Below are positions 1-8,577 of a stretch of DNA of 64,000 nucleotides, piece by piece (within the stretch, counting starts at the first letter, position 1; the number at the start of each line of letters is the position of its first letter). Position numbers and translations under genes: made by a program. The notes below the pieces were generated by a model. It did no database searches, had not been told where the DNA came from, and saw only the letters and a program-made list of their open reading frames with translations. The DNA comes from Bacilli bacterium (GTDB lineage: Bacteria > Bacillota_I > Bacilli_A > RF39 > UBA660). The stretch lies in contig JAEDKN010000001.1 in NCBI GenBank assembly GCA_016295795.1, positions 1-64,000 on the forward strand, in the 5' to 3' direction.

Positions 1-2447
1 CATGGATCATTTCTTCCTATTTTCTTTACTTTCTTTGGAGTTTGCTTAATATGATCTTTTCCATCATTAGTAATTTGTTTTTTAGACACTTCTTTTCGTT
101 CGATATTTTGTGTTATTTCTGCTTTTATTAGAAGTATTGTAACATCTTTATCAATATTCTGCATCATTTGATCGAACATTTCAAAACCCTCTATAGTATA
201 CGCTCTTAGAGGATCATCCTGTGCATATCCCCTAAGGCCAATTCCTTCTCTTAAATGTGCCATAGTATTGATATGCTCAGTCCAATAACGATCTATAATA
301 TTTAAAACAATTACCTTTTCAAATTCATCAGTTACCTCTTTTGGTAATCCTTTTATCTTTTCTTCATATTCTTCAACTATAATATTGTAAATAATTTCAA
401 TTAAATTATTTTCACTATTATCTTTAATGTCTTTTACGTTTAAAGTCTGTTTGAATAAGTTTTCATTAGCATAATCAACAATTTCTTTAACATCATTGTC
501 TGTTAAATGCCCCTCTGGGAATACATGAGATTGAACTAAATCAGTCACATGGTCATGAATACTCTTTAATACAGTATCATGAATAGATTCATTATCTAGA
601 ATTTCATTTCTCTTTCCATACATAATTTCTCTTTGATTATTCATAACATCGTCATATTGAAGAAGTTGTTTCCTTATATCAAAGTTATTTCCTTCTACTC
701 TAGATTGTGCAGTCGCTATAGCGTTTGTAAACATTTTGCTTTTGATTGGTTGATCTTCAGCAAGTCCTATCGATTGCAACATTCCTTTTATTCTATCAGT
801 ACCAAATCGTACCATAAGTTCATCTTCCATAGAAACATAAAATTGGGTAAATCCAGGATCACCTTGTCTTCCTGAACGACCACGTAACTGATTATCTATA
901 CGGCGAGATTCATGACGTTCTGTACCTAGAACACATAAACCACCTAGCTCTTTTACTCCTTCACCAAGTTTGATGTCGGTTCCACGTCCTGCCATATTAG
1001 TTGCAATAGTTACCGATTTAGCTTCTCCTGCTTTTGCAATAATTTCAGCCTCACGCGCATGGTTTTTAGCATTTAAAACTTCATGTGGTATTTTTTTCTT
1101 TTTTAACATGGAACTGATAAGCTCGTTTGTCTCTATTGCAATAGTACCAACAAGAACTGGTTGTCCTTTTTTATATCTTTGCTCAATTTCATTAATTAAG
1201 GACTTGTATTTACCTGCTTGAGTAGCATAAACCAAATCAGGCTCATCATCTCTTATTACTTCTTTGTTGGTTGGAATTTGAATAACAAACATATTGTATA
1301 TATTTCTAAATTCCTCTTCTTCTGTTTTCGCAGTACCTGTCATACCTGAAAGTTTCTTATACATTCTAAATAAATTTTGGAATGTAATTGTTGCTAGAGT
1401 TTTTGTTTCTTGTTGAATTTGTACTCCTTCTTTTGCTTCAATAGCTTGATGAAGTCCATCACTAAAAGCACGTCCTTTCATCAAACGTCCGGTAAATTGG
1501 TCTACAATTATAATTGCTCCATCTTGAACAACATAATCAACATCATTTCTCATGGCATAATTAGCTTTTAATGCTTGATTAATGTGATGTACTAGATTCG
1601 TATTATTTATATCATATAGATTATCTACATTAAAACTTTTTTCTGCTTTTTTTACTCCATCGTCTGTTAATGTGACTGCTTTTGTCTTTTCGTCATATAA
1701 ATAATCCTTTTCTTTACTAAGCTTTTTAACAAAACGATCTGCATCTATATAAAGATTATTGCTTTTTACTTCTCCACCCGAAATAATCAAAGGGGTTCTT
1801 GCTTCATCTATTAAAACTGAATCGACCTCATCTATAATCGCGAAATTAAGTCCACGTTGAACTCTGTTTTCACTTTTTACAACCATATTATCCCTTAGAT
1901 AATCAAATCCAAGTTCATTATTTGTTGTATATAAAATATCGCATTCATACTGTTCTTTCTTTTCTTTTGGAGATAAGCTCCTCAAATTAGTACCAACAGT
2001 AAGTCCTAAAAACCTGTGGATATTTCCCATCCAATTAGCATCACGATCAGCTAAATATTCGTTTACTGTTACTATATGAACTCCTTCACCATTTAGGGCA
2101 TTTAAATAGGCTGGCATAACAGAAGTCAATGTTTTTCCTTCTCCAGTTTTCATTTCAGCAATGTTACCAAAATGTATAGCAATTGCTCCTAACAATTGTA
2201 CATAATAAGGTCTTTCGCCAATAACCCTGAAACAAGCCTCTCTTGCTGTAGCATATGCCTCTACTAAAATATCATCAAGAGTTTCTCCGTCTTTAAGTCT
2301 TTTCTTAAATTCATCGGTTTTAGATTTCAATTCATAATCCGATAATTTTGCATATTCTTCTCCTAACGCATCTATTTCATCAGCAATTCCAGAGAATTTT
2401 TTTAATTCTTTATATTCATGATCAAACAACTTTTTTAATAAGTTCAT
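1..2447 (-). CDS. secA: SecA preprotein translocase ATPase (3' end cut by window)
   Basis: SecA drives ATP-dependent export of unfolded preproteins through SecYEG at the membrane. About 815 residues are visible. Walker A GEGKT is near residues 102-106 and the DEAD-type DEVD at about 206-209, both at the usual SecA positions. The ATG at 2447 follows an AGGAGATGATG ribosome site. The frame stays open to the left edge and ends in ...KIGRNDP, which is the lead-in to the C-terminal zinc motif (usually followed by CPCGSGKKYK), so only the last few residues including the cysteines are missing. It lies downstream of hpf, separated by a terminator, as in B. subtilis where hpf and secA are neighbours. 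Identity is certain. Confidence 0.98.
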   Translation of the reverse strand, partial: MNLLKKLFDHEYKELKKFSGIADEIDALGEEYAKLSDYELKSKTDEFKKRLKDGETLDDILVEAYATAREACFRVIGERPYYVQLLGAIAIHFGNIAEMKTGEGKTLTSVMPAYLNALNGEGVHIVTVNEYLADRDANWMGNIHRFLGLTVGTNLRSLSPKEKKEQYECDILYTTNNELGFDYLRDNMVVKSENRVQRGLNFAIIDEVDSVLIDEARTPLIISGGEVKSNNLYIDADRFVKKLSKEKDYLYDEKTKAVTLTDDGVKKAEKSFNVDNLYDINNTNLVHHINQALKANYAMRNDVDYVVQDGAIIIVDQFTGRLMKGRAFSDGLHQAIEAKEGVQIQQETKTLATITFQNLFRMYKKLSGMTGTAKTEEEEFRNIYNMFVIQIPTNKEVIRDDEPDLVYATQAGKYKSLINEIEQRYKKGQPVLVGTIAIETNELISSMLKKKKIPHEVLNAKNHAREAEIIAKAGEAKSVTIATNMAGRGTDIKLGEGVKELGGLCVLGTERHESRRIDNQLRGRSGRQGDPGFTQFYVSMEDELMVRFGTDRIKGMLQSIGLAEDQPIKSKMFTNAIATAQSRVEGNNFDIRKQLLQYDDVMNNQREIMYGKRNEILDNESIHDTVLKSIHDHVTDLVQSHVFPEGHLTDNDVKEIVDYANENLFKQTLNVKDIKDNSENNLIEIIYNIIVEEYEEKIKGLPKEVTDEFEKVIVLNIIDRYWTEHINTMAHLREGIGLRGYAQDDPLRAYTIEGFEMFDQMMQNIDKDVTILLIKAEITQNIERKEVSKKQITNDGKDHIKQTPKKVKKIGRNDP

Positions 2448-2469
2448 ACCATCATCTCCTGTAAAATAT

Positions 2470-2478
2470 ATTGTATCA
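2470..2478 (-). promoter_or_regulatory. Candidate extended -10 element for secA
   Basis: TGATACAAT reads on the minus strand about 22 bases before the secA start and just after the hpf terminator. It fits a TGnTANAAT extended -10. No good -35 is visible because the T tract of the terminator occupies that place. The same extended -10 pattern recurs before several other genes here. Confidence 0.45.
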
Positions 2479-2515
2479 AAAAAAAAGGGATTTTTAAAGC
2501 ATAATTCCCTTTTTA
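2478..2515 (-). terminator. Rho-independent terminator after hpf
   Basis: Minus-strand AAAAAGGGA and TCCCTTTTT arms are separated by a 13-base loop and run into a T tract. It lies between the hpf stop and secA. Confidence 0.75.
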
Positions 2516-2522
2516 ATAGATT

Positions 2523-3050
2523 TTATTCAGTTTCAATAACCCCGTAATTATTATCATCTCTTTTATATACTAAAGTCGGTCTTAATGTTGTAGCATCTTT
2601 AAATAGATAAAAACTATGTCCTAAAAGTTCCATTTGAATTATAGCTTCTTCTTCACTCATAGGTTTTACTTCTATCTTTTTACGTTTTACTATGTTAGTT
2701 TCTTTTTCATCATAATCTTCGATGAAATCAATAACTATATCTTTATTATCTTTGATTTTTTTTGATTGAAGTTTTGTTTTGTTTTTTCTAATTTGTCTTT
2801 CTATTTTATCTACAACTACATCAATTGCTGCATACAAATCTTCTCTGCTTTCCTCTGCTCGCAGAATAAATTTTTTCAATGGTATTGTTACTTCTACCTT
2901 CTGTTCATGATTCTTAACCTTGATAACTACAGTAGCCCTAACATTATTGTAATCGTCTATATATTTTTCTAACTTGCTTAATTTTTCATTTAAATAGTCA
3001 TTAATTGATTGAGTTACCTTAATTTTATCTCCTCTTATCAAAATTTCCAT
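2523..3050 (-). CDS. hpf: Long-form ribosome hibernation promoting factor
   Basis: HPF binds the 30S decoding site and, in the long form, dimerises 70S ribosomes into inactive 100S particles. The 175-residue protein has an N-terminal HPF/RaiA fold (MEILIRGDKIKVTQSI...) of about 100 residues. A linker and the C-terminal dimerisation segment follow (VKPMSEEEAIIQMELLGHSF, residues ~125-145), the hallmark of the long form. I start it at the ATG at 3050, because AGGAGATGATGAT lies just before it; an upstream in-frame ATG would overlap that ribosome site. It precedes secA. Confidence 0.95.
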   Translation of the reverse strand: MEILIRGDKIKVTQSINDYLNEKLSKLEKYIDDYNNVRATVVIKVKNHEQKVEVTIPLKKFILRAEESREDLYAAIDVVVDKIERQIRKNKTKLQSKKIKDNKDIVIDFIEDYDEKETNIVKRKKIEVKPMSEEEAIIQMELLGHSFYLFKDATTLRPTLVYKRDDNNYGVIETE

Positions 3051-3080
3051 ATCATCATCTCCTATAATCATAATAACATA

Positions 3081-3114
3081 AAAAAAAGAAAAAAGCCACC
3101 TATTTTATGGTAGC
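3081..3114 (-). terminator. Terminator of the cold-shock gene, containing its stop codon
   Basis: GCTACC and GGTGGC arms (3109-3114 and 3095-3100) enclose an 8-base loop and are followed by a T-rich tract. The TAG stop of the cold-shock gene (3100-3102) begins in the loop. Confidence 0.8.
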
Positions 3115-3327
3115 TGCTTCTTTGATTACAACAACATCTAATGCTTGATATCCTTTAGCGGTTTCTACTAAGTTGAATTCAACGTATTGTCCTTCAGTCA
3201 ATGTTTTATAACCTTCTTGATTAATAGCAGAATAATGTACAAAAATGTCTTCATTATCTTTATATTCAATAAAGCCATAGCCTTTTTCGTTATTAAACCA
3301 TTTAACACGACCTCGCACTTTAACCAT
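3100..3327 (-). CDS. Cold-shock domain protein (CspA family)
   Basis: This small single-stranded nucleic-acid binding protein acts as an RNA chaperone. It has 75 residues, slightly longer than the usual 66-70, with RNP1 KGYGFIEY and RNP2 DIFVHYSAI. The ATG at 3327 is preferred over a GTG 9 bases upstream because GGAAGGTGAGG sits at proper distance before it. A near-consensus promoter lies about 180 bases upstream, which implies a long leader of the kind known to control cspA-type genes. Which csp paralogue it is cannot be said. Confidence 0.95.
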   Translation of the reverse strand: MVKVRGRVKWFNNEKGYGFIEYKDNEDIFVHYSAINQEGYKTLTEGQYVEFNLVETAKGYQALDVVVIKEAATIK

Positions 3328-3503
3328 ACACCTCACCTTCCCATCTTTAAATTTTCACATCATGTACACAACAAAGCAACGCTATAGTTGATAACTTCCG
3401 TGTACTTTAATTTTATCAGAAAACCAAGTCAGTTTTTGTCACTTTCTGTAATTGGTCATTATTCGTACTTTTTTGGCAACTCAGTTAACTTACTGCTAAC
3501 TAG

Positions 3504-3532
3504 ATTATAACAAAATATGACATTTCTTGCAA
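3504..3532 (-). promoter_or_regulatory. Sigma-A type promoter of the cold-shock gene
   Basis: On the minus strand, TTGCAA (3532-3527) and TATAAT (3509-3504) are separated by exactly 17 bases. Transcription would begin near 3497, leaving a leader of about 170 nt before the ATG at 3327. Confidence 0.75.
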
Positions 3533-3543
3533 GTGAAAGATTT

Positions 3544-3574
3544 CTCATTTTTACTTCAAAAAATGAGATATACT
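3544..3574 (+). promoter_or_regulatory. agrB promoter region with inverted repeat
   Basis: TATACT (3569-3574) is a plausible -10, about 27 bases before agrB. The -35 region has no consensus but holds a perfect 9-base inverted repeat, CTCATTTTT / AAAAATGAG (3544-3552 and 3559-3567). A weak -35 overlapped by dyad symmetry suits a regulated promoter; the regulator is not known. Confidence 0.4.
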
Positions 3575-3601
3575 TATGACAAGTAAATATAAGGAGCAAA
3601 T

Positions 3602-4198
3602 ATGAAAGAAGTTTTTTTAACAAATTCAGTAAAATTCATAACAAAATATAATAAAAACTATTCCGAAGACGATTTGGATAAAATCAAATATGGACTTGAA
3701 GGATTATATTTGACATTCACTAAATTAGTAATAATTGCCCTGATATCCTTGATATTAGGAATATTTAAAGAAGTCGTGCTTGTATTAATATTTTTAAATA
3801 TAATTAGGTATCCCGCATTTGGAGTTCACGCTGATAAAAGTATTACTTGTTTGATTACATCAATATTAACAATTGTAGGTATGACATTTATAATAATCAA
3901 TACTCCTATTAATGTTCTTTCAAAATCAATAATATCATTTTTATGTTTTATAGATTATTTATTGTTTGCGCCTGCCGATACAGTTAAAAGACCATTGACA
4001 AACGCCAAAAAAAGAAAGTATAGAAAAATAGCATCCTGTATTGTTTCGATAATATACATAATTTTGATTTTTATAATCAAGGATCAGTTAGTAACTAGCA
4101 TTATACTAACTGCATTAATTATTGAGGCTTTTATGATAAATCCTTATATATATAAACTTTTAGGAATGCCATACGATAATTACAAAAAAATTGTTTAA
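3602..4198 (+). CDS. agrB: AgrB-like autoinducer peptide processing protease
   Basis: AgrB is a membrane cysteine endopeptidase that removes the C-terminal tail of AgrD and forms the thiolactone ring. The 198-residue protein has several hydrophobic segments from about residue 41 on. The catalytic pair His76 (in FGVHADK) and Cys83 (in SITC) has the 7-residue spacing of Staphylococcus aureus AgrB. The conserved PADTVKRPL segment follows. The start has AAGGAG 5 bases before the ATG. agrD follows 48 bases downstream. The sensor and regulator genes are not downstream but on the opposite strand, facing this gene. Confidence 0.95.
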   Translation: MKEVFLTNSVKFITKYNKNYSEDDLDKIKYGLEGLYLTFTKLVIIALISLILGIFKEVVLVLIFLNIIRYPAFGVHADKSITCLITSILTIVGMTFIIINTPINVLSKSIISFLCFIDYLLFAPADTVKRPLTNAKKRKYRKIASCIVSIIYIILIFIIKDQLVTSIILTALIIEAFMINPYIYKLLGMPYDNYKKIV

Positions 4199-4218
4199 AA
4201 TACGCCGGTGTATTTTAA
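4195..4218 (+). other. Hairpin between agrB and agrD
   Basis: TTAAAATAC and GTATTTTAA form a perfect 9-base-pair stem around the loop GCCGGT. It includes the agrB stop codon (TAA, 4196-4198). No clean T tract follows, so it may be a weak attenuator or an RNA-processing/stability element rather than a full terminator. Confidence 0.5.
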
Positions 4219-4246
4219 TATAAAAAGAATTAAAAAGGAGGTAATC

Positions 4247-4366
4247 ATGAAGAAATTATTATCATGCGCATTAGCAGCAATTGCTTTGGTTGCTTCAACA
4301 GCTGCATCAGTAGGATGTACTTGGCTTATTCTTGATGAACCAAAAGCACTTAAAAACATGGACTAA
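4247..4366 (+). CDS. agrD: AgrD-like cyclic autoinducer peptide precursor
   Basis: This is a 39-codon gene. The N-terminal part (MKKLLSCALAAIALVAST...) can form an amphipathic or hydrophobic helix. The core SVGCTWLIL is followed by the charged tail DEPKALKNMD. The Asp-Glu-Pro after the core is the AgrB recognition motif known from staphylococcal and clostridial AgrD. Cys24 would form the thiolactone. A perfect AAAGGAGGT ribosome site precedes the ATG. If cleavage is directly before DEP, the ring would be Cys plus five residues (CTWLIL), one more than the common five-membered ring. A second cysteine at residue 7 lies in the leader. Confidence 0.9.
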   Translation: MKKLLSCALAAIALVASTAASVGCTWLILDEPKALKNMD

Positions 4367-4396
4367 AAAAGGCTGTCACTACGACAACCTTTTTTA
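4365..4396. terminator. Bidirectional terminator between convergent agrD and agrC
   Basis: GGCTGTC and GACAACC arms (4371-4377 and 4383-4389) are flanked by A6 on the left and T6 on the right, so the element can end transcripts from both sides. On the minus strand the only imperfect pair becomes G-U. The agrD stop and the agrC stop lie at its edges. Confidence 0.75.
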
Positions 4397-5677
4397 TTTT
4401 ATTATAATCTTTTGTACATAAAATCCATTTAAGATTTTACTTTCAGCTTCTATTTTAGTATTCTTAGCTAACATCTTTTTAGCAAGATATAGCCCATTGC
4501 CTCTACCCTTTCCTTTAGAGCTAAATCCTTTCTTAGTAACTTGTTTCAAATCAATATCTTCTTCTATTGAATTTGATATAACAATATTAACATTACCTTT
4601 AATCTTATAAATTTCCAAAGTTAAATTTTTCTTTTTAGTATTGGCAGTGGCCTCTATTGCATTATCCATATATATTCCAACTAACCTTGATAATTGTTTT
4701 GTCTCTTCTAGAGAAAATTTCTTGAATACACTGTTACAATCTTTACTAACTGTAACAAGAACATTTATTCCCCTTGAACTTGCTTGTGCAAGCTTATAAT
4801 AAAGTAATCCTTTCAAACCACCTTTAGGAAGATTTTTCAATTCACTACTCCATTCTCCCTCTATTTTAGTTTCTACAACCAATGAATCGATATATGCCTT
4901 TATTTTTTTATTGTTAGTCATACTCTTTATTACACTTAACTGATTTTTATATTCATGTATATTCAGTTTCTCACTGTCTATATACTCTTCCATAGTTTGA
5001 ATATAATTGTACAAGTCATCAAACTTTTCATTCAAACTTATATATCTATATTTATCTCTAAAATAATTGAGCATAAAAACAATGAATACTACCTCAATAC
5101 AAATACCAATCCAAAAAGTAAAACTATTAATTGGAGAAGTAACTATGGAATAGCATAATAAACTTATAATAAAAATCCATAAACTTGATATTAATAAAAA
5201 TTGAGCACTACTGTTTTTATTAAATTTCAACAATAAATTAGTTATAAATTTTATTAGAGTCTTAATTTTCGATAATAAAACCGTTACTACTCCAACTAAA
5301 ATATTGCTTATGAGCATAACTATACCCGTTTCCTTTAACGTTGATTGTTCAAATATATTAGACATTATAATGTATAAAACCACATCTGAAATAGCAGCCA
5401 ATATTATAAGAACAACAGTCAAAATTAGTGATTGAAAAAAACTTTTTTTAAATATAAACTTATACCCTAAAACCAGAAAGAAAAAATTAACTAATGTAAT
5501 CATATATTTATACTCAATGTTGTAAATCAACGCGTTGGCAATTACTAATAAAAATAGGATTAAGACATTTTTTAAACTATATATTTTCTCATCACTACCT
5601 GTTAGGTTCTTTATTACAAAAAAACCACTTATTGGCATAACTAAAAATGTAGCTAAATCAATGATTACTTTTAACAT
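4394..5677 (-). CDS. agrC: AgrC-like sensor histidine kinase (GHKL family)
   Basis: This is the predicted membrane receptor for the AgrD-derived peptide. Of 427 residues, about 1-205 form six or so hydrophobic segments. A coiled linker follows, then His241 in HEYKNQL, aligned with the HDYKN phospho-acceptor of HPK10 kinases. A GHKL ATPase carries the N-box DNAIEA (338-343) and G-box GRGNGLYLAK (391-400). Its start overlaps the 3' end of agrA by 20 bases, so the two are co-translated. It converges on agrBD. The order regulator-then-kinase is the reverse of classical agrBDCA. Confidence 0.93.
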   Translation of the reverse strand: MLKVIIDLATFLVMPISGFFVIKNLTGSDEKIYSLKNVLILFLLVIANALIYNIEYKYMITLVNFFFLVLGYKFIFKKSFFQSLILTVVLIILAAISDVVLYIIMSNIFEQSTLKETGIVMLISNILVGVVTVLLSKIKTLIKFITNLLLKFNKNSSAQFLLISSLWIFIISLLCYSIVTSPINSFTFWIGICIEVVFIVFMLNYFRDKYRYISLNEKFDDLYNYIQTMEEYIDSEKLNIHEYKNQLSVIKSMTNNKKIKAYIDSLVVETKIEGEWSSELKNLPKGGLKGLLYYKLAQASSRGINVLVTVSKDCNSVFKKFSLEETKQLSRLVGIYMDNAIEATANTKKKNLTLEIYKIKGNVNIVISNSIEEDIDLKQVTKKGFSSKGKGRGNGLYLAKKMLAKNTKIEAESKILNGFYVQKIIIK

Positions 5678-6389
5678 ATTCTTTCAATTCCTTCTTCATA
5701 CTTCTTGATACTAAATATGTACAATCACCATTTTTGAACGATATTTTATTCTCCGAAACATTAAATTCTTCGATAAAATCAGTATTTGCTATACAGCTTC
5801 TACTAGTTTTTACAAATCTTTTATCTAACATTTTAAAAATATCATTTAGACTTTTATTTATAAATTGCTCTCCATATGTTGTTTTGATTATACACCTTTT
5901 ACTATCTAGTTCTTTTTCAATATATACTATATGTCTATATTCAATATTTTTCATAATATAATTATATTCATACTTTAAACTTTTTCTTCTATTATCATAA
6001 TGCTTTATAGCTATTCTTAAAGTTTCCTTTAAATTGTCTTCACATTCGTTTAGTTTGCTAATAAAATCTAACAAATAAAGACGTGTCCCTAGAGCCTCAT
6101 ACCTAAATTCATTGAAAGCTGTTATCATGATTATTATAGATGTCCAGTCATCTAATTCTTCTCTGATTCTCCTTGCTATATCTAGTCCAGAACTAGTATC
6201 TGTTTGAATATCTAAAAGATAAATTTTAAAACTAGATTCATCTTCCATTTCCTCATTAAATTCTTGAGTATAATCACTAAAGTCTTTAATTTTATAATCC
6301 GTATCATAATTCATCATTAAATTATTTATTAACTTCTTTTCTTTAATAAGAAAATTTTCATTATCGTCACAAATAATAAACTTTATCAT
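5658..6389 (-). CDS. agrA: AgrA-like LytTR response regulator
   Basis: This 243-residue protein has an N-terminal receiver domain (acidic pair D8 D9, phospho-acceptor D60 in YLLDIQT). Its C-terminal LytTR DNA-binding domain (about 145-240) contains the typical FVKTSRSCIANTDFI segment. It should be phosphorylated by the neighbouring AgrC and activate agrBD and other targets. The ribosome site before the ATG is weak (GAAAGTGTGAT). It lies 30 bases downstream of tagO, with only an A/T-rich stem between, so some read-through from tagO is possible. Confidence 0.93.
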   Translation of the reverse strand: MIKFIICDDNENFLIKEKKLINNLMMNYDTDYKIKDFSDYTQEFNEEMEDESSFKIYLLDIQTDTSSGLDIARRIREELDDWTSIIIMITAFNEFRYEALGTRLYLLDFISKLNECEDNLKETLRIAIKHYDNRRKSLKYEYNYIMKNIEYRHIVYIEKELDSKRCIIKTTYGEQFINKSLNDIFKMLDKRFVKTSRSCIANTDFIEEFNVSENKISFKNGDCTYLVSRSMKKELKEYVKSNH

Positions 6390-6409
6390 AAAATCACACT
6401 TTCACTCAA

Positions 6410-6435
6410 AAAGAGAAAACTATTTTTTTCTCTTT
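6410..6435 (-). terminator. Weak A/T-rich terminator-like stem after tagO
   Basis: AAAGAGAAAA and TTTTCTCTTT pair perfectly around the tagO stop (TAG at 6420-6422), but only about five T follow and the stem is mostly A-T. It could attenuate rather than stop transcription into agrA. Confidence 0.4.
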
Positions 6436-7505
6436 CTCCAAATTCCTTTCTTTTCCATATCCTTGACCTTATTACTCATTTTATCTGATATAATGCCAGT
6501 GTTCAATACAAACCAGAGAACTAAGAAAAATAGTATTATATATATGATAATTCCTTTTCTAGAATCATTTAACACATAAAATATTGATGCAAGAGAAAAT
6601 AAAATGTTAATTGCGTAAACTATAAGAACTGTTGTCCTTTGAGAAAAGTTCATTTTTAAAAATTGATGATGCATATGTTCTTTATCAGCAGTAAATATTG
6701 GTTGCCCTTTTAATGATCTTCTTATTATTGCAAATAAAGTATCTAAAATAGGAATTGCAAGTATCATAAGCGGGACAAGCAAAGAAGTAAGCATAGTTCC
6801 TTTAAAACCTAATAATGCTACAATCGATATTATAAACCCCATAAACATTGATCCACTATCACCAGCAAATATTTTAGCAGGATAAAAATTGTGAAGTAAG
6901 AATCCCAAAGTTGCTCCTAACATGATAAAAACAATAACAGCTACCAAACTATCAAGTTTTCCTTGGAAGAAACAAATCACACCAATGGTAATAAAGAAAA
7001 TTGATGTTATTCCACCACTTAAGCCATCCATTCCATCTATTAAATTTATTATGTTTATGCAGCCAACTATAAATAGTAGTGTAATTGGATATTTTAATAT
7101 TCCAAATTCCAAATTATATCCAAACAATGTTGCATTGCTTAATAAAATTTTACCATAAAAAACTATAACACAAGCCGCGGCAATTTGACCTATAAGTTTC
7201 TGATAAGATTTTATAGGATTGATATCGTCAATTATACCTAACATCACTATTATAAAGCTTCCTATTAAAACAGAATTCATTTGAATGCTATTTATTCCAA
7301 ATAACATATATCCAAATAAAAAGCCTAAAAATATTCCAAGCCCACCAAGTTTCGGCATAGGTTTTGTATGAATGTGTCTTGTCCTAGGAATATCTATAGC
7401 GCCTACATGTTTAGCTATCCTAACCATTAAGGGCATTATTAATGCAGTGAAAACAAAGGTTACTGAAACAATTAACAATATGTAATCTATGTCCTTTCCA
7501 AACAT
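6420..7505 (-). CDS. tagO: Undecaprenyl-phosphate GlcNAc-1-phosphate transferase (TagO/WecA type)
   Basis: This polytopic membrane enzyme transfers GlcNAc-1-P from UDP-GlcNAc to undecaprenyl phosphate, the first step of wall teichoic acid or related polymers. It has 361 residues and about ten hydrophobic segments. Family motifs are the GIIDDIN Asp pair, INLIDGMDGLSGG and the cytoplasmic HMHHQFL. The start is set at the ATG at 7505, which has GGAG eight bases upstream; the GTG three codons earlier overlaps that site. It has its own promoter and lies between mbl and agrA. MraY is the related alternative, but the HMHHQ loop and the context favour TagO. Confidence 0.93.
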   Translation of the reverse strand: MFGKDIDYILLIVSVTFVFTALIMPLMVRIAKHVGAIDIPRTRHIHTKPMPKLGGLGIFLGFLFGYMLFGINSIQMNSVLIGSFIIVMLGIIDDINPIKSYQKLIGQIAAACVIVFYGKILLSNATLFGYNLEFGILKYPITLLFIVGCINIINLIDGMDGLSGGITSIFFITIGVICFFQGKLDSLVAVIVFIMLGATLGFLLHNFYPAKIFAGDSGSMFMGFIISIVALLGFKGTMLTSLLVPLMILAIPILDTLFAIIRRSLKGQPIFTADKEHMHHQFLKMNFSQRTTVLIVYAINILFSLASIFYVLNDSRKGIIIYIILFFLVLWFVLNTGIISDKMSNKVKDMEKKGIWRKRKK

Positions 7506-7523
7506 TTTAATCACTCCAAATTA

Positions 7524-7551
7524 ATTATAGCACAAATATTTTCCATGCAAA
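7524..7551 (-). promoter_or_regulatory. Promoter of tagO
   Basis: On the minus strand, TTTGCA (7551-7546), 16 bases, then TATAAT (7529-7524) preceded by TGC gives an extended -10. It begins just after the mbl terminator. Confidence 0.6.
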
Positions 7552-7552
7552 G

Positions 7553-7582
7553 AAAAAACTGTCAAAATATTCTAACAGTTTA
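7553..7582 (-). terminator. Terminator of mbl
   Basis: AAACTGT and ACAGTTT arms flank a 12-base loop and run into T6. The stem begins directly next to the mbl stop codon. Confidence 0.75.
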
Positions 7583-8563
7583 CTTATCTATCAAATCAAT
7601 ATTTGAAAGCAAAATTCCACAGCCTTCTGCTACGCATGTCAATGGGCTTTCTGAAATAAATACTGGAACTTTTAATTCTTGTTCAAACAATTCAGGCATT
7701 CCCTTTATTAATGATCCCCCTCCAGTTAACACTATCCCTTTATCCACAATATCTGCGGATAACTCTGGTGGTGTTTTTTCTAATACCTCTTTTGTTTTCT
7801 TTACAATCTCCATAGCTAGAGGATATAAGGCCTCCTCAATTTCCTTTTCACTTATTTCTATAGTATATGGAAGTCCTTTCGTTAAATTTCTTCCTTTTAT
7901 TTCCATTTTATTATCTTTATCGCCATTAAAAACAGCCCCTAATTTAAATTTAATATCTTCTGCCGTTCTATCCCCAATTAATAATTTATGCTTGCTTTTT
8001 ACATAATCAATGATGGCCTGATCAAATGAATTCCCTGCAACTTTTAATGATTGACTGGTCACAATTCCTCCAAGAGATAAAACTGCAATATCTGTAGTTC
8101 CTCCCCCGATATCTATTACCATATTTCCACTAGGTTTTGATATGTCCATTCCCGCACCAACCGCAGCAACTTTTGGTTCCTCTTCAACAAAAACTTTTTT
8201 TGCCCCTATTCTTTCAGCAGCTTCTTTTATAGCATTTTTTTCCACAGCAGTTATATTAGACGGACAACAGATTAATATTCTCGGTTTGGCTAAAATCCCT
8301 CTTCCTTTAATTCTCTTAATAAAGTGATTTAACATAACCTCAGTATATTCAAAATCTGCTATAACACCATCTTTTAATGGTTTTATAGCTTTAACTTTAC
8401 CAGGAGTTCTACCTAACATTTCGTTTGCTTCACTTCCTATAGCAAGTACATTGTTTGTTTCTGTATCAATTGCTACAACGCTTGGTTCATTTAATACTAT
8501 GCCTTCACCTTTTACATATATTAAAACATTTGCTGTTCCTAAATCTATTCCTATATCTTTCAT
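7580..8563 (-). CDS. mbl: MreB-like actin homologue (Mbl)
   Basis: This actin-like protein forms filaments under the membrane and guides lateral wall synthesis. It has 327 residues with the family phosphate-binding motifs DLGTANVLIY (near 7-16) and DIGGGTTDIAVLS, plus LTGGGSLIKG near the C-terminus. It follows spoIIID by 14 bases, with AGAAGGGAG before the ATG. In B. subtilis the gene after spoIIID is mbl, which is why mbl is chosen over mreB or mreBH. Confidence 0.93.
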   Translation of the reverse strand: MKDIGIDLGTANVLIYVKGEGIVLNEPSVVAIDTETNNVLAIGSEANEMLGRTPGKVKAIKPLKDGVIADFEYTEVMLNHFIKRIKGRGILAKPRILICCPSNITAVEKNAIKEAAERIGAKKVFVEEEPKVAAVGAGMDISKPSGNMVIDIGGGTTDIAVLSLGGIVTSQSLKVAGNSFDQAIIDYVKSKHKLLIGDRTAEDIKFKLGAVFNGDKDNKMEIKGRNLTKGLPYTIEISEKEIEEALYPLAMEIVKKTKEVLEKTPPELSADIVDKGIVLTGGGSLIKGMPELFEQELKVPVFISESPLTCVAEGCGILLSNIDLIDK

Positions 8564-8577
8564 AGTTTCTCCCTTCT

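Noticed and set aside
633..1221. Plus-strand open frames opposite secA
   Set aside because: They lie antisense to a strongly conserved gene, have no ribosome site and read as shadow sequence.
3481..3510. Full tandem AgrA (LytTR) operator
   Set aside because: Only one good half-site; the second copy at the usual 21-22 base spacing is missing.
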